Source: Magnetococcales bacterium (GTDB taxonomy: Bacteria; Pseudomonadota; Magnetococcia; Magnetococcales; Magnetaquicoccaceae). From it: 16,381 nt of DNA. The notes beneath the pieces were generated by a model that was given only the letters and a program-made list of their open reading frames with translations, was not told where the DNA came from and made no database searches. Position 1 is the stretch's first letter; each line of letters begins with the position of its first letter. Below are positions 13,835 through 16,381 of the stretch, piece by piece. The stretch spans positions 1-16,381 of the forward strand of contig JADGCE010000053.1 of assembly GCA_015229095.1 (NCBI GenBank). The letters are read 5' to 3'. A program made the position numbers and the translations under genes.

Positions 13835-16243
13835 ATGACTGATAAAACACTGTTGATCGTCGATGACAACGTTGTCAATGCCACATTGCTCACCTATACC
13901 CTTTCCAACTACCACACTCGCATTGCCCACGATGGCAAGACCGCCCTGCAACTCGCACACTCCGAAGAACGACCCGATTTGATCCTGTTGGATGTCATGA
14001 TGCCCGGCATGGATGGCTACGAGGTATGCAGACAGCTGAAAGCCGATCCACGCACGGCCAGCATCCCGGTCCTGTTCGTCACATCCAAAACGGACATGGA
14101 AGACGAGGCCAAGGGGCTGGCCCTGGGTGCCGTCGATTTTATCAGCAAGCCCATCCAAGCTGCCATCGTCCAGGCCAGGGTGCGCACTCACTTGGCACTT
14201 CAGGAGCGGCAACAGGATCTGGAACGACAAGTGGAAAAACAGACCACCGAATTGCGGGCATCCATGCAGGCGGCCGAGGCGGCCAACCGGGCCAAAAGTG
14301 AATTTTTGAGCAATATGAGCCATGAAATCCGCAGTCCCATGAATGCCATCCTGGGCATGACGGATTTGGTATTGAACTCCCCCATTACCGATGAGCAGCG
14401 CACCAATCTGGAAATTGTCCAGGAATCTGCGGAAAATTTATTGGCACTCATCAATGATGTTCTGGATTTTTCCAAGATTGAAGCGGGGCAATTGACCCTG
14501 GAACGGATTCCCTTCGATTTGCGAGGGCAATTGGAAGATAAATGTGCCGGCCTGGCTCTCGCAGCCCACAAAAAAGGTCTGGAATTATATCTCGATATCG
14601 CCCCGGAGGTGCCGGGTTCCCTTCTGGGCGATCCCCTGCGCTTGAAACAGATCCTCGTCAATCTGGTCAACAATGCCATCAAGTTTACCGAAGAGGGGGA
14701 GGTGGTTGTCCGGGTGCGTCGCCTCCCCCCGGATGCCGACCCCGATGATGAAAGGGTCGGGTTGCATTTTTCGGTGGCAGATACCGGCATCGGTATTCCC
14801 GCCAACCGCAAGGAGGCCATTTTTCAACGCTTCACCCAGGTAGACAGCTCGGTTACCCGCAAATATGGCGGTACCGGCCTGGGTCTGACCATTTGCCAGC
14901 AATTGGTGCAGATGATGGGCGGAAGCCTGGGTGTAGAGAGCCAGGAGGGCAAGGGCAGTCTGTTTCAGTTTACGATCCATTTCCAGGTGGGACAACGGTT
15001 ATTGTCCCACCTGGGCTGGTTGCGCGAGGAACGCCGCAGCAGACAGGAACCGTTCCACCTGGCCGGCGTCCGAATACTGCTGGGTGATAACAATGCCAGC
15101 GGACGCGCAATCGTCACCGATATGTTGACCCGTTGCGGCGCAATTGTGACGGCGGTGGCGGATTCCGTTGCGTTTATCGCGGCCTGGAGGCACGCCCTGG
15201 CCACCCAATACCCCTTTACCGTCCTCCTGCTGGATCATGGCTTGACCACGACAAAGATTCCAGAGATAGAGCAAATGAGCCAAACGGCGGAGGGTGCCAA
15301 CCGGCTGATCCTCCTGTCACCAACCGATCTTTCCGGCGAAAATTTTTCGGCCATTCACCCCTATCCCGGCTGCCACTCTCTCAGAAAACCGGTACGCCTA
15401 TACACACTTCTCAAAAGCATCGACCGCATTTTGGGCAAGGAGACGACCAGCGGCCATCCCTCCCCCCCCCTTCCTCCTCCCTCCAGCTCTCCTCCCGTCC
15501 AGGCAATACGCATCCTGCTGGTTGAAGACATGGTGGATAACCAACGACTGGCCACCCTGCTCCTGCAACGGGCCGGTTATGATATCTCCGTGGCCAACAA
15601 TGGTCGGGAAGGCTTGGAGCGATTGCAAAAAGAGTGTTTTGACCTGGTCCTGATGGATATCAACATGCCGGTGATGGATGGGATAGAGGCCACACGCCAT
15701 ATTCGCAACAGCACCTGCGGCGCCGTTTTGGATCCCCATATTCCCATCGTCGCCGTGACTGCCCTGGTCATGCAGGAAGAAGAGACGGCCTGCCTGGCCG
15801 TTGGCATGAATGGTTATCTGCGCAAACCCTATCGCAAGGAAGAGTTGTTGCAGGTGGTCGAACAGTTTGCCCGCAAACCCCTCCACGCACCCCCTCCTCC
15901 ACCCCCCTCCGGGGCAACGCCGGTCATCAAACCGGTTGCCAACCCGGAACAGTTGGCAAACAGGGTACAGATTTTGCTCGATGAGGGTCCAAGGCATCTG
16001 CGCCTGTTGCATGAGGCACTGACCGAACAGAGGGTCGATCCGATCCTGAAGGAGCTGGTCTGGCTCAAAACCATGGCGGTGGAGAGCGGTGCCGACCGGG
16101 TCAAGATCCGGACCATCCGCCTCAAGGGGATCGCGGAGTTGAAAAATTGGGAGGAAGCGTGGGAAGTTTATCGGGATCTGGAACAAGAGTTTCAGAGGGC
16201 CTTGCAGGCACTCTCCACAGCGCACGACGGGAATCAACCATGA
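13835..16243 (+). CDS. Cytoplasmic hybrid histidine kinase, REC-HisKA-HATPase-REC-like-REC-degenerate HPt
   Basis: A large soluble signalling kinase of 802 aa with no membrane segment or sensory domain. Domains in order: REC1 (about 4-120; phospho-acceptor Asp53, Lys105); a coiled coil (about 118-155); HisKA with His163 in SHEIRSPMN; HATPase with the N-box NLVNNAIKF (276-284), DTGIGIP (316-322) and GGTGLGL (345-351); a receiver-like domain (411-533; Asp467 and Lys518 kept, one acidic-pair position changed in GDNN); a Pro-rich linker (543-554); and REC3 (556-680; Asp608, Lys664). After a run of seven Pro, residues about 700-795 resemble HPt but have Val742 where the His is expected. Start ATG 13835 has GGGAG 7 nt upstream; the frame extends 16 codons further without support. 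A response regulator follows. Confidence 0.9.
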   Translation: MTDKTLLIVDDNVVNATLLTYTLSNYHTRIAHDGKTALQLAHSEERPDLILLDVMMPGMDGYEVCRQLKADPRTASIPVLFVTSKTDMEDEAKGLALGAVDFISKPIQAAIVQARVRTHLALQERQQDLERQVEKQTTELRASMQAAEAANRAKSEFLSNMSHEIRSPMNAILGMTDLVLNSPITDEQRTNLEIVQESAENLLALINDVLDFSKIEAGQLTLERIPFDLRGQLEDKCAGLALAAHKKGLELYLDIAPEVPGSLLGDPLRLKQILVNLVNNAIKFTEEGEVVVRVRRLPPDADPDDERVGLHFSVADTGIGIPANRKEAIFQRFTQVDSSVTRKYGGTGLGLTICQQLVQMMGGSLGVESQEGKGSLFQFTIHFQVGQRLLSHLGWLREERRSRQEPFHLAGVRILLGDNNASGRAIVTDMLTRCGAIVTAVADSVAFIAAWRHALATQYPFTVLLLDHGLTTTKIPEIEQMSQTAEGANRLILLSPTDLSGENFSAIHPYPGCHSLRKPVRLYTLLKSIDRILGKETTSGHPSPPLPPPSSSPPVQAIRILLVEDMVDNQRLATLLLQRAGYDISVANNGREGLERLQKECFDLVLMDINMPVMDGIEATRHIRNSTCGAVLDPHIPIVAVTALVMQEEETACLAVGMNGYLRKPYRKEELLQVVEQFARKPLHAPPPPPPSGATPVIKPVANPEQLANRVQILLDEGPRHLRLLHEALTEQRVDPILKELVWLKTMAVESGADRVKIRTIRLKGIAELKNWEEAWEVYRDLEQEFQRALQALSTAHDGNQP

Positions 16244-16256
16244 CCGGGGATACGCC

Positions 16257-16381
16257 GTGAACATACTGATTGTGGATGACCTGCTCAACAACAGAAAACT
16301 GCTCAGAGACACCCTGAAACCCTACGGGCAGTGCGACATGGTGAGCGATGGCCAGGAGGCCATCGAAATGTTTGAAGGGGG
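16257..16381 (+). CDS. Response regulator receiver domain, partial (runs off the window end)
   Basis: The first 41 codons of a CheY-like receiver are visible: NILIVDD carries the acidic pair, followed by NRKLLRDTLKPYG and SDGQEAIEMF. The phospho-acceptor Asp and any output domain lie beyond the window, so it could be a lone receiver or the N-terminus of a larger protein. The GTG start has GGGG (16246-16249) 7 nt upstream and lies 13 nt after the kinase stop, so it is probably co-transcribed with the kinase and may be its phosphorylation target. An ATG at 16240 overlapping the kinase stop opens only a six-codon frame and is not the start. Confidence 0.85.
   Translation, partial: MNILIVDDLLNNRKLLRDTLKPYGQCDMVSDGQEAIEMFEG

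Noticed and set aside
15898..15918. Possible frameshift at C-rich runs in the kinase near 15462-15485 and 15890-15910
   Set aside because: The frame stays open and conserved receiver and HPt-like sequence continues on both sides, so these runs encode proline-rich linkers.

Overview
The window reads as an ordinary stretch of chromosome from a GC-rich Gram-negative bacterium. Lipoprotein sorting (LolD), a TolC-type outer-membrane channel, AlgH/YqgE, and AmpD plus Mpl (recycling of meso-diaminopimelate peptidoglycan) all point to a proteobacterial diderm. Short G/C hairpin repeats between genes and a cytoplasmic multi-receiver kinase would suit a deep-branching group such as the Magnetococcales. 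That placement is a guess, because no rRNA or tRNA lies in the window.

All genes are on the + strand and tightly packed, with no gap over 150 bases. Layout: (1) 7-2450, lolD, an M50 site-2 protease overlapping it by 8 nt, and trpS from a probable TTG start. (2) 2451-2584, a gap filled by three tandem hairpins. (3) 2585-6179, an RluB-type pseudouridine synthase overlapping pepN by 32 nt. (4) 6180-7109, a short gap with an inverted repeat, then a secreted LolA-like protein. (5) 7114-10729, a good sigma-70-type promoter, a leader with competing hairpins, then infA (GTG start), parE (overlapping infA by 41 nt) and a TolC-family protein. (6) 10730-11683, a hairpin-bearing gap, a small NifU-domain Fe-S protein and ampD. 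(7) 11684-13777, a terminator-like hairpin with a T-run, then mpl and algH/yqgE with a 4-nt overlap. (8) 13835-16381, a soluble hybrid histidine kinase and the first 41 codons of a response regulator.

Most genes are housekeeping. AmpD and Mpl form the clearest functional pair: AmpD frees the muropeptide stem from anhydro-MurNAc and Mpl re-attaches the tripeptide to UDP-MurNAc. The kinase and the regulator after it probably form one signalling unit.

I see no mobile element, CRISPR array, defence system, tRNA or rRNA. The item most worth a second look is the kinase. Its C-terminus resembles an HPt domain whose phospho-accepting histidine is replaced by valine, and its middle receiver looks degenerate. 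Next come the intergenic hairpin family, the infA leader, and the apparent absence of scpA/scpB between trpS and rluB.
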